Translations under genes and position numbers: made by a program
Part shown: positions 57,358 through 64,000 of the stretch, piece after piece
Position numbering within the stretch: position 1 is the stretch's first letter
Layout: each line of letters opens with the position of its first letter
NCBI GenBank assembly: GCA_035688265.1
Contig: DASSNE010000014.1
Span: forward strand, 1-64,000
DNA: 64,000 nt
Reading direction: 5' to 3'
From: DASSBR01 sp035688265
Lineage (GTDB): Bacteria; Pseudomonadota; Gammaproteobacteria; Natronospirales; DASSBR01
The notes under the pieces: model-generated
Seen by the model: the letters and a program-made list of their open reading frames with translations, nothing else
Database searches by the model: none
What the model was told of the DNA's origin: nothing

Positions 57358-57891
57358 TCAATGCTCCTCGCTATGGAGTTTGGTCGCCGCCTCGACGACC
57401 TTCTTGCCGGACAGGTCCGGATGCGCCGAATCAATCGGCAGAACGTGGCGCAGCCAGGTGGCGACCGGGTCCACGTAAGGCATGAATCTCGACTGCTGCC
57501 AGGTCTGCGTTTTCGGCAGTTGGGTCCACTGCGCGACGATCACCAGCGCCGCGACGAAAACCAGCCCGCGGCCGAAACCGAACACCGCGCCGAGCAGCCG
57601 ATCGGTGCCTGACAGGCCGGTCTTGTCGACCAGCGCGCTGACCAGGTGATTCAGCACCGCGCCCACGATCAGCACCGCCACGAACAGGATTCCAAAGGCT
57701 AATATGATGCGTATTGCGTCGGATTCAATGGCCGTGAACCAGCGGCTGAACGAGCCGGCGAACGTGAGCGCGAGCCAGAAGGCGGCGATCCAGGTGCCGA
57801 GGGAGATCGCCTCGCGCACGAAACCGCGCATCAGGCTGAGCAGAATCGACAATACAACGACGGCGAGTATGAAGTAGTCGATCCAGACCAT
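57358..57891 (-). CDS. cvpA: CvpA family membrane protein
   Basis: A 177-aa inner membrane protein with four hydrophobic segments, starting VWIDYFILAVVVLSILLSLM and containing RGFVREAISLGTWIAAFWLA and FGFGRGLVFVAALVIVAQW. CvpA was first linked to colicin V production and more recently to envelope homeostasis. It lies between the SPOR protein and purF. Confidence 0.95.
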   Translation of the reverse strand: MVWIDYFILAVVVLSILLSLMRGFVREAISLGTWIAAFWLALTFAGSFSRWFTAIESDAIRIILAFGILFVAVLIVGAVLNHLVSALVDKTGLSGTDRLLGAVFGFGRGLVFVAALVIVAQWTQLPKTQTWQQSRFMPYVDPVATWLRHVLPIDSAHPDLSGKKVVEAATKLHSEEH

Positions 57892-57923
57892 CGCGGCGGT
57901 CCTCGGGATGAGCCGCTATTGTA

Positions 57924-58580
57924 TCAGGGGTTGGAGACGACTTCCGTGGGGCCGCCGGACGCGGCGGCAATCGCCGGCGCGAGCTTCTCGGCCTGGCGGC
58001 GTGCGTCGACCGGGCCGACACGCACACGATAAACCGTCTGGCCGCCACTCTTGGCCTGCAAAATAAAGGCATCGAAGCCCTTCTGCTTCAACCGATTCGT
58101 GAGCCGCTGCGCGTTATCATGATTGGCGAAGCTGCCGGCCTGCACGACCCAGCCGGGCTGCTGCGCGGCCGGATCGGCGGGAGCGCTGTCAGCTTTCGAA
58201 GCCGCCGGCTTTGCCGTAGCGACTTTCGTCGATTGCTGCTGTGGCGGCGGCACTTCGACCGGCACGGTCTTGGTCTTGACGGTGGCGGGTTCGGGATTCA
58301 CGGCCAGATCGACAGTACGCGTGGCCGGCGCCGCGGTGCGGTCGATCTTGCCGCTGCGCTTGTCGGCCGGCGCCTTGCCGGCCGCGACCAGCGGCGAGAT
58401 CGGCTCCGGCGGCGTGTTGCGCGTCAGGCTCATCTGGTAGGTGCTGACGCCGGTGACCGCGGCGGGAAGTTCGACATTTTTTGTGACCATGCCGGCGGGT
58501 GCGGGCTCGTCGAAAAACATCGGAATGAAAATGACGGCCAGCGCCACCAGGATGCACGCGCCAATCAATCGCTCTTTCAC
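57924..58580 (-). CDS. dedD: SPOR-domain cell division protein (DedD-like)
   Basis: The GTG at 58580 (GGAGG upstream, overlapping the folC stop as GTGA) gives 218 aa. One N-terminal membrane helix (IGACILVALAVIFIPMFF) is followed by a Pro/Ala/Lys-rich linker and a C-terminal SPOR domain (GWVVQAGSFANHDNAQRLTN onward, about residues 140-218) that binds denuded peptidoglycan at the septum. Order folC-dedD-cvpA-purF is conserved. Confidence 0.93.
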   Translation of the reverse strand: MKERLIGACILVALAVIFIPMFFDEPAPAGMVTKNVELPAAVTGVSTYQMSLTRNTPPEPISPLVAAGKAPADKRSGKIDRTAAPATRTVDLAVNPEPATVKTKTVPVEVPPPQQQSTKVATAKPAASKADSAPADPAAQQPGWVVQAGSFANHDNAQRLTNRLKQKGFDAFILQAKSGGQTVYRVRVGPVDARRQAEKLAPAIAAASGGPTEVVSNP

Positions 58581-59881
58581 TGCCTCCCTCCGATTAACTC
58601 TCTGTTGCCGCGTCCCCTGCGGGCGTACCAATGTTCACGCACCTCGGCGACCGTCAAAAAGGAACCGCAGACAACAATGCGATCGCCCGCTTGCGCTACG
58701 GCGTTCGCCTGCTGCCACGCTTGCCAGGGCGTGCCGGCAAGGCTGCTGTTGGCGGCTGTCGTCGCCGCCGTGCGCGCCTGTAATGCCGCGGCTTCGAGGC
58801 CGCGCGGCCCACCAAGATCAGCCAGGTACCAGTAATCGACCTGCGGCGCGAGCGCCGCTGCGACTTCGTCCGCCGCCTTGTCGCGCAAGATGCCCAGAAC
58901 GGCCAGCGTGCGGCCGGCACCGCGCGAACGCTCCAGGCTTGACGCCAACGCCCGCGCTGCGGCCGGGTTGTGCGCAACGTCGAGTATTGTAGCCGGTTCA
59001 CCGGGGAGCGTTTCAAATCGGCCCGGTAAACTTGCCGCAGCAATGCCGGCACGGATAGCTTCGACCTTGATCGGCAGTGACTGGTTCAAGGCTTCCAGCG
59101 CCGCGAGTGCGGCGGAGGCGTCGTCCAACTGGTGCGGGCCGGGCATTGGCTGGGGCGGCAGGCCGCTCCAATCCACTTGAGGAGAGCCGAAATGCCAGCC
59201 GCGCTTTTCCGGCTGCCAATCAAAGTCACGGCCGATCAGTCTGAGGTCGGCGCCGATTGCTTCGGCCTGCGCCAGCAGCGACGCAGGCGGATCGCGATCC
59301 GCGCAGATCGCAGGCCGGGCGGCGCGATAAATGCCGGCCTTTTCGCGGCCGATCGATTCGCGATCCGGGCCAAGCCACTCCATGTGGTCCAGCGCGATGT
59401 TGGTGACGATCGCGCAATCGGCATCGACGATGTTGACGGCGTCCAGCCGCCCGCCGAGGCCAACTTCCAGGACGGCGACATCGAGTTGCGCGCGCCAGAA
59501 AATATCCAGCGCGGCGAGCGTGCCGAATTCGAAATAGGTCAGGCTGATGTCGTTGCGGGCTCGGTCGACGCGCTCGAAAGCTGCGCACAGCGTCGCGTCG
59601 TCCGCTTCCGCGCCATTGATTCTGACGCGCTCGTTATAGCGTTCCAGATGCGGCGAGGTGTAGGCGCCGACGCGGTAGCCGGCAGCCTGGAGGATCGATT
59701 CGAGATAGCGGACGCAGGAGCCCTTGCCGTTGGTGCCGCCGACTGTGATGACGCGCGTCGTTTCCGGGCGCGGCGTCAGCCTGGCCGCGACGGCCGCGAC
59801 GCGGTCGAGGCCCAGGTTGATCGCGGTTGGGTGAAGGCCCGACTGCCAGTCCAGCCATTGCGACAAGGTTTCAAAGCGCAT
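58577..59881 (-). CDS. folC: Folylpolyglutamate/dihydrofolate synthase
   Basis: Adds Glu to dihydropteroate and folates. The ATG at 59881 gives 434 aa starting MRFETLSQWLDWQSGLHPTA. The P-loop VGGTNGKGSCVRYLE, the region TSPHLERYNERVRING and ITNIALDHMEWLGPDRESIG are typical of Mur-ligase folds. It lies 26 bp after accD and is coupled to dedD. Confidence 0.97.
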   Translation of the reverse strand: MRFETLSQWLDWQSGLHPTAINLGLDRVAAVAARLTPRPETTRVITVGGTNGKGSCVRYLESILQAAGYRVGAYTSPHLERYNERVRINGAEADDATLCAAFERVDRARNDISLTYFEFGTLAALDIFWRAQLDVAVLEVGLGGRLDAVNIVDADCAIVTNIALDHMEWLGPDRESIGREKAGIYRAARPAICADRDPPASLLAQAEAIGADLRLIGRDFDWQPEKRGWHFGSPQVDWSGLPPQPMPGPHQLDDASAALAALEALNQSLPIKVEAIRAGIAAASLPGRFETLPGEPATILDVAHNPAAARALASSLERSRGAGRTLAVLGILRDKAADEVAAALAPQVDYWYLADLGGPRGLEAAALQARTAATTAANSSLAGTPWQAWQQANAVAQAGDRIVVCGSFLTVAEVREHWYARRGRGNRELIGGRQ

Positions 59882-59907
59882 TCGTGCGGGAGGTGACGAG
59901 TCGCTGC

Positions 59908-60813
59908 CTAACCTGCCGTCGCTCCGTCCCCGGGTTTGTTCCGCGACAGCAGCGCCTGCACCGGCTGGTGCATCAGCATCGTCAGCAGGTTCGCGACGCG
60001 ATCGCGCATTTCGCGGCGATCGACGATCATGTCGATCGCGCCATGCTCGAGCAGGAACTCGCTGCGCTGGAAGCCTTCCGGCAATGTTTCGCGCACGGTC
60101 TGTTCGATGACGCGCGGACCGGCAAAGCCGATCAGCGCCCGCGGCTCGGCGATGTTGATGTCGCCCAGCATCGCGAGGCTCGCCGAGACGCCGCCGGTGG
60201 TCGGGTCGGTCAAAACCGAAATAAACGGGATGTGGCGCTTGGCGAGCTTGGCAAGCGCGGCGCTGGTTTTGGCCATCTGGAACAGCGACAGCAGCGACTC
60301 CTGCATGCGCGCGCCGCCGCTGGCGGTAAAGCAGATCAGCGGTGCCTTGTCTTCGAGCGCCGCGTTGGCGGCTCGCACGAAGCGCTCGCCGACGACCGAA
60401 CCCATCGAGCCGCCCATGAAGCGAAACTCGAAAGCGCACGCGACGACCGGCTGGCCCTTGAGGTGGCCCTTCATCGCGACCAGCGCGTCGTTTTCGCCGG
60501 TGTTCTTTTGCGCCTGCGCGATACGCTCCTTGTAGCGCTTGCTGTCCTTGAACTTGAGTGGATCGAGCGGTTCGATCGCGGCGCCGATCTCGGTGCGCGA
60601 ATCGGGATCGAGAAACGAGTCGAGCCGCTGGCGCGCGGTGAGGCGCATGTGATGGCCGCACTTCGGGCAGACCTGCAGGTTGCGCTCCAGGTCGGCGCGG
60701 TACAGCACGCCGCCGCAATGCGGGCACTTGCTCCACAAGCCTTCGGGAATGTTGCGCTTGCGGCTGCCTTCGGTGTTGATGCGCGACGGCATCAGCTTTT
60801 TGAACCAGTTCAT
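59908..60813 (-). CDS. accD: Acetyl-CoA carboxylase carboxyltransferase subunit beta
   Basis: Partner of AccA. It is 301 aa. The N-terminal zinc ribbon has CPHCGGVLYRADLERN and CPKCGHHMRL. The carboxyltransferase core includes FMGGSMGSVVGERFVRAANA, CFTASGGARMQESLLSLFQM and LTDPTTGGVSASLAMLGD. Located between trpA and folC, as in Pseudomonas and E. coli relatives. Confidence 0.98.
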   Translation of the reverse strand: MNWFKKLMPSRINTEGSRKRNIPEGLWSKCPHCGGVLYRADLERNLQVCPKCGHHMRLTARQRLDSFLDPDSRTEIGAAIEPLDPLKFKDSKRYKERIAQAQKNTGENDALVAMKGHLKGQPVVACAFEFRFMGGSMGSVVGERFVRAANAALEDKAPLICFTASGGARMQESLLSLFQMAKTSAALAKLAKRHIPFISVLTDPTTGGVSASLAMLGDINIAEPRALIGFAGPRVIEQTVRETLPEGFQRSEFLLEHGAIDMIVDRREMRDRVANLLTMLMHQPVQALLSRNKPGDGATAG

Positions 60814-60824
60814 ACTCTATCTCT

Positions 60825-61643
60825 TTAAGCCGGTGCGGCCATTGCGTTATCCAGCGCGGTGCGCAATTCGCCGACGAAGTCCGCCGCGGCCTGGCGCCGG
60901 GCGGCGTCATTGTCGGCTGCGACGATGCGTTCGATCAAGGCGCTGCCGACGACGACCGCGTCGGCGACCTGCGCCAGTGCGGCGGCGGATTCGCCGCTGC
61001 GAACGCCGAAACCGACCGCGATCGGCAGGGCAGTGTGCGTGCGGACATCCCGCAGCTTGTCGGCCACGGCAGCCGTGTCGAGGGTGCCTGCGCCGGTCGT
61101 CCCCTTGAGCGAGACGTAATAGATGAAGCCACTTGCCAGCGCCGCGATGCGCTTGATCCGCGCGGCCGTGGTTGTCGGCGCAACCAGGAATATCAGGTCG
61201 ATGTCGCGCTCGCGCAGCAACGCGTGCAGCGAGGCTGCCTCTTCCGGCGGCAGATCGACCGCGATGACGCCATCGACACCCGCTTGTGCCGCCGCGTCGG
61301 CAAAAGCGGTCGCGCCCATGGCCACGATCGGATTCAGGTAGCCCATCAGCACGATCGGCGTTGAATCGTCCCGGCGGCGGAACGCGGCCACCATGTTGAG
61401 TGCATCGGCGAGACGTACGCCGTGCGCCAGTGCCCGTTCGTGCGCGGCCTGGATCGCCGGACCGTCTGCGGTCGGATCCGAAAACGGCACGCCGAGTTCC
61501 AGAATGTCGGCGCCCGCTTTGGTCAGCGTGTGCAACAGGCCGGGCGTCATTTGCGGCTCGGGATCCCCGGCGGTGATGTAGGTGACGAGCGCGCGGCGGT
61601 TATGCGCGCGCAATGCTTCAAAGCGTGCGACGAGCCGGCTCAT
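60825..61643 (-). CDS. trpA: Tryptophan synthase alpha subunit
   Basis: Cleaves indole-3-glycerol phosphate and passes indole to TrpB. It is 272 aa. Catalytic Glu and Asp lie in ILELGVPFSDPTADGPAIQ, and the phosphate-binding region is in GFGVRSGESAAAL. The start overlaps the trpB stop as ATGA. Confidence 0.98.
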   Translation of the reverse strand: MSRLVARFEALRAHNRRALVTYITAGDPEPQMTPGLLHTLTKAGADILELGVPFSDPTADGPAIQAAHERALAHGVRLADALNMVAAFRRRDDSTPIVLMGYLNPIVAMGATAFADAAAQAGVDGVIAVDLPPEEAASLHALLRERDIDLIFLVAPTTTAARIKRIAALASGFIYYVSLKGTTGAGTLDTAAVADKLRDVRTHTALPIAVGFGVRSGESAAALAQVADAVVVGSALIERIVAADNDAARRQAAADFVGELRTALDNAMAAPA

Positions 61644-62845
61644 AGCTCCATTCCTTCGAGCCGCGCGACGGTGTTGATGTCCTTGTCGCCGCGCCCGGAC
61701 AGGTTGACGATCATGATCGCGTCGCGCTCAAGTTTCGGCGCAAGCTGCGTCGCATAGGCGATCGCATGGCTCGATTCGAGCGCCGGCATGATGCCCTCGA
61801 CACGCGTCAGCAGATGAAACGCCGCGAGCGCCTCGTCATCGGTCACCGTGACATACGTCGCCCGGCCGCTATCCTTCAGCCACGCATGCTCCGGCCCGAC
61901 ACCCGGGTAATCGAGACCGGCCGAGATCGAATGCGTCGGCAAAATCTGCCCGGCCGCGTCTTCGAGTATATAAGTGCGATTGCCGTGCAGCACGCCGGGC
62001 CTGCCGGAGGACAGCGACGCGGCGTGCTCGCCCTCGCCCGATCCTTTGCCGCCGGCTTCGACGCCGTAGATCGCCACGTCGTCGTCGAGGAACGGATGAA
62101 ACAGCCCGATCGCATTGGAGCCGCCGCCGACACAGGCGACCAGCGCATCCGGCAGCCGGCCTTCCGCCTTCAGGATCTGCTCGCGCGCTTCTCGGCCGAT
62201 CACGGTGTGAAAGTCGCGCACCATCATCGGGTACGGATGCGGTCCGGCGACGGTGCCGATGATGTAAAAGGTCGAATCGACATTCGTCACCCAGTCGCGC
62301 ATCGCCTCGTTCATCGCGTCTTTCAGCGTGCGCGAGCCGGACTTGACCGGCACGACCGTCGCACCGAGCAGGCGCATGTGATAGACGTTGACCGACTGCC
62401 GGGCAATGTCTTCGGCGCCCATGTAGACGATGCATTCAAGCCCCAGTCGCGCGGCCACCGTGGCGGTGGCGACACCGTGTTGCCCGGCGCCGGTTTCGGC
62501 GATGATGCGGCGTTTGCCCATGCGCTTGGCGAGCAGCGCCTGGCCGATCGTGTTGTTGATCTTGTGCGCGCCGGTGTGGTTCAGGTCTTCGCGCTTGAGG
62601 TAGATGCGCGCGCCGCCGGCGCGTTCGGTGAGGCGATCGGCGAAATACAGCGGCGACGGCCGGCCGACGTAGTCGGCGAGGTCGCGCTCGAACTCCGCGC
62701 GAAAGTCTGGGTCGTCGCGATACTGCTCGTAGGCGGCGGCAAGTTCCTCCACCGCCGCCATCAGCGTTTCGGCGACAAAACGGCCACCGTAGTCGCCGAA
62801 GCGGCCGTTGGCATCCGGCCAGTTTGTCTTGTCAGTTGCCTGCAC
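61640..62845 (-). CDS. trpB: Tryptophan synthase beta subunit
   Basis: PLP enzyme joining indole and serine. I choose GTG 62845 (VQATDKTNWPDANGRFGDYG), inside the last codons of trpF, giving 401 aa; longer readings run through trpF in another frame. The PLP Lys is in LNHTGAHKINNTIGQALLAK, followed by IIAETGAGQHGVATATVAAR. The phosphate loop is CVGGGSNAIGLFHPF. Confidence 0.97.
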   Translation of the reverse strand: MQATDKTNWPDANGRFGDYGGRFVAETLMAAVEELAAAYEQYRDDPDFRAEFERDLADYVGRPSPLYFADRLTERAGGARIYLKREDLNHTGAHKINNTIGQALLAKRMGKRRIIAETGAGQHGVATATVAARLGLECIVYMGAEDIARQSVNVYHMRLLGATVVPVKSGSRTLKDAMNEAMRDWVTNVDSTFYIIGTVAGPHPYPMMVRDFHTVIGREAREQILKAEGRLPDALVACVGGGSNAIGLFHPFLDDDVAIYGVEAGGKGSGEGEHAASLSSGRPGVLHGNRTYILEDAAGQILPTHSISAGLDYPGVGPEHAWLKDSGRATYVTVTDDEALAAFHLLTRVEGIMPALESSHAIAYATQLAPKLERDAIMIVNLSGRGDKDINTVARLEGMEL

Positions 62846-63452
62846 GATTAACCTCTGCAACGAACGCGGCCATGCGTTCGCGACTTTTGATTCCGGGACT
62901 CGATTCGACACCGCTCGACACATCGACCGCCCACGGCCGCACTGTCTCGATCGCCCTGCCGACGTTGTCCGGGCCGAGTCCGCCGGCCAGCACCACCGGC
63001 AGCGGCAACTCGATACGGCGCCAGTCGAACGTCCTGCCCTGGCCACCGGACTCGCCGCGGGCGTGGGCGTCGAGCAACAGCGCACGCGCGTGCCGGTAAT
63101 CGCGCGCGGCCGCATTCAGATCGACATCGTCCGCCATCGGCAGCGCCTTGATGTACGGTCGCTCGAACGATTCGCAAAACGCCGGCGACTCGTCGCCGTG
63201 AAACTGCAGCAGGTCGATCGGCAGCGTCCTCAGCACCCGCTCGACGGCGTCCCGTTCCGGATCGAGAAACAATGCTGCGACGGTCACGAACGCCGGCAGC
63301 GCATCGATCACCGCGCGCGCCTGTTCCAACGTCACCGCCCGCGAGCTCCGCGGGTAAAACACCATGCCGATGGCGTCCGCACCCAGTCGCGCGGCCGTTG
63401 CGGCATCGTCGGCGCGAGTGAGACCACAAAATTTGATGCGGACGCGGGACAT
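62832..63452 (-). CDS. trpF: Phosphoribosylanthranilate isomerase
   Basis: Third step of Trp synthesis from chorismate. It is 206 aa. It starts MSRVRIKFCGLTRADDAATA with the catalytic Cys in KFCGLTR; the Asp is in QLLQFHGDESPAFCESF or the following strands; VLAGGLGPDNVGRAIE and VDVSSGVESSPGIKS form the phosphate site. It overlaps trpB by 14 nt. Confidence 0.97.
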   Translation of the reverse strand: MSRVRIKFCGLTRADDAATAARLGADAIGMVFYPRSSRAVTLEQARAVIDALPAFVTVAALFLDPERDAVERVLRTLPIDLLQFHGDESPAFCESFERPYIKALPMADDVDLNAAARDYRHARALLLDAHARGESGGQGRTFDWRRIELPLPVVLAGGLGPDNVGRAIETVRPWAVDVSSGVESSPGIKSRERMAAFVAEVNRAGN

Positions 63453-63478
63453 TGACGATCTGCGCGAACGGGAAAACG

Positions 63479-64000
63479 TTATAGATTACCAGACTTCGCA
63501 ATCGCGTCGAAAACCGCCCGGCTTTCCGGCCCGAGCGGCAAGTCGAACGCATCCGGGTAGCGCACGCCCATGAACCGCAAGCCGGCGGCGGGCGCCGTGA
63601 TGCCGCCGGCGGTGCGGTCGCGGCCTTCAAGTACTTCAGCCGCCCACTCCGACGGCCGTTTGCCGGTGCCGATCGCGATCAGGACACCGGCGATGTTGCG
63701 CACCATGTGATGCAGAAAACCGTTCGCCGCCACGTCGATGACGACACGATCGCCGTGGCGCGCGACCGTCAGCCACAGCACACGCCGCACCGGCGAGGCC
63801 GCCTGGCATTCGGCGGCGCGAAACGCGGAAAAATCGTGCTCGCCGATCAGCGACCGCGCGGCACGGAGCATCGCCGCGACGTTGAGAGGCAGGCGCACGG
63901 CGGCGAGGTAGTCATGCTCGATCGCCGGCCGCGTGTCGCGGTTGACGATCGTGTAGCGGTAGTGCCGGGCGCGCGCGCTGAAGCGCGCATGAAATTCGGG
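63479..64000 (-). CDS. truA: tRNA pseudouridine(38-40) synthase, 3' part
   Basis: Only the C-terminal 173 codons lie in the window; the 5' end is beyond 64000. The frame reads PEFHARFSARARHYRYTIVN at the edge, then HDFSAFRAAECQAASPVRRV, VIDVAANGFLHHMVRNIAGV and ends AIAKSGNL. These are the conserved TruA blocks. truA-trpF adjacency is typical of Pseudomonas and Xanthomonadales. Confidence 0.95.
   Translation of the reverse strand, partial: PEFHARFSARARHYRYTIVNRDTRPAIEHDYLAAVRLPLNVAAMLRAARSLIGEHDFSAFRAAECQAASPVRRVLWLTVARHGDRVVIDVAANGFLHHMVRNIAGVLIAIGTGKRPSEWAAEVLEGRDRTAGGITAPAAGLRFMGVRYPDAFDLPLGPESRAVFDAIAKSGNL

Noticed and set aside
57924..58631. Longer start for the SPOR protein at 58631
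   Set aside because: It would run into folC coding sequence; the GTG at 58580 has a GGAGG site and the usual KERLIGA membrane-helix start.

Overview
The window is a GC-rich, almost fully coding stretch of a gammaproteobacterial chromosome. Lipid A, BamA and RseP genes point to a Gram-negative cell. The orders rpoE-mucA-mucB-mucD-grx-lepA-lepB-rnc-era-recO and truA-trpF-trpB-trpA-accD-folC-dedD-cvpA-purF point to the Xanthomonadales/Nevskiales/Pseudomonas side of the class. Species-level placement is not possible by eye. I see no prophage, transposase, CRISPR array, secretion system or obvious island, so the interest lies in gene-order anomalies, small genes and intergenic repeats.

Layout. 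1-18041 (minus): rpsB-tsf-pyrH-frr-cdsA-rseP-bamA-skp-lpxD-fabZ-lpxA-lpxB-rnhB-dnaE-accA, the translation/envelope supercluster, but without uppS and dxr, which normally sit in it. 18284-21724 (plus): map and glnD. 21774-26091 (minus): galU, a comEA-like gene, rlmB, rnr. Then tRNA-Leu(CAG). 26328-30147 (minus): a large sortilin/BNR-repeat secreted protein and a proline-rich lipoprotein. 30226-39517 (minus): recO, era, rnc, DUF4845, lepB, lepA, glutaredoxin, mucD, mucB, mucA, rpoE. 39725-43960 (minus): the succinate dehydrogenase operon with its assembly factors (sdhAF4-like, sdhC, sdhD, sdhA, sdhB, sdhE, ygfX). 44060: ygfZ (plus). 44918-47709 (minus): lysS, prfB (with a programmed frameshift), tRNA-Lys, tRNA-His. 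47804-48853 (plus): tRNA-Pro, tRNA-Arg, folD. 48942-51766 (minus): cysS, gltX. 51924-53468 (plus): a 43-aa Gln/Arg-rich small ORF, a periplasmic cyclophilin, lpxH. 53270-64000 (minus): a two-domain cupredoxin-like protein, glycerate kinase, purF, cvpA, a SPOR protein, folC, accD, trpA, trpB, trpF and the 3' part of truA.

How the genes work together. lpxD, lpxA, lpxB and lpxH are four lipid A enzymes; fabZ, accA and accD supply the fatty-acid side. BamA, Skp, the RseP site-2 protease and the RpoE/MucA/MucB/MucD circuit form the outer-membrane assembly and envelope-stress axis. The sdh block encodes the enzyme plus three maturation factors. Translation is covered by rpsB, tsf, frr, prfB, lysS, cysS, gltX, lepA, era, rnc, rnr, rlmB and five tRNAs.

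Main unusual signals: (i) five intergenic arrays built from degenerate 7-bp units; (ii) a 282-bp nested palindromic element filling the pyrH-frr gap and burying the frr Shine-Dalgarno in a 32-bp inverted repeat; (iii) two elements with a shared 53-nt core and copy-specific covarying arms, one supplying the C-terminus of LpxB; (iv) the missing uppS and dxr; (v) a Q/R-rich small gene with a structured leader and its own terminator; (vi) a 54-codon sdhAF4-like gene heading the sdh operon; (vii) a long Ala/Lys/acidic tail on ribosomal protein S2. Translationally coupled NTGA overlaps with TTG or GTG starts are frequent.
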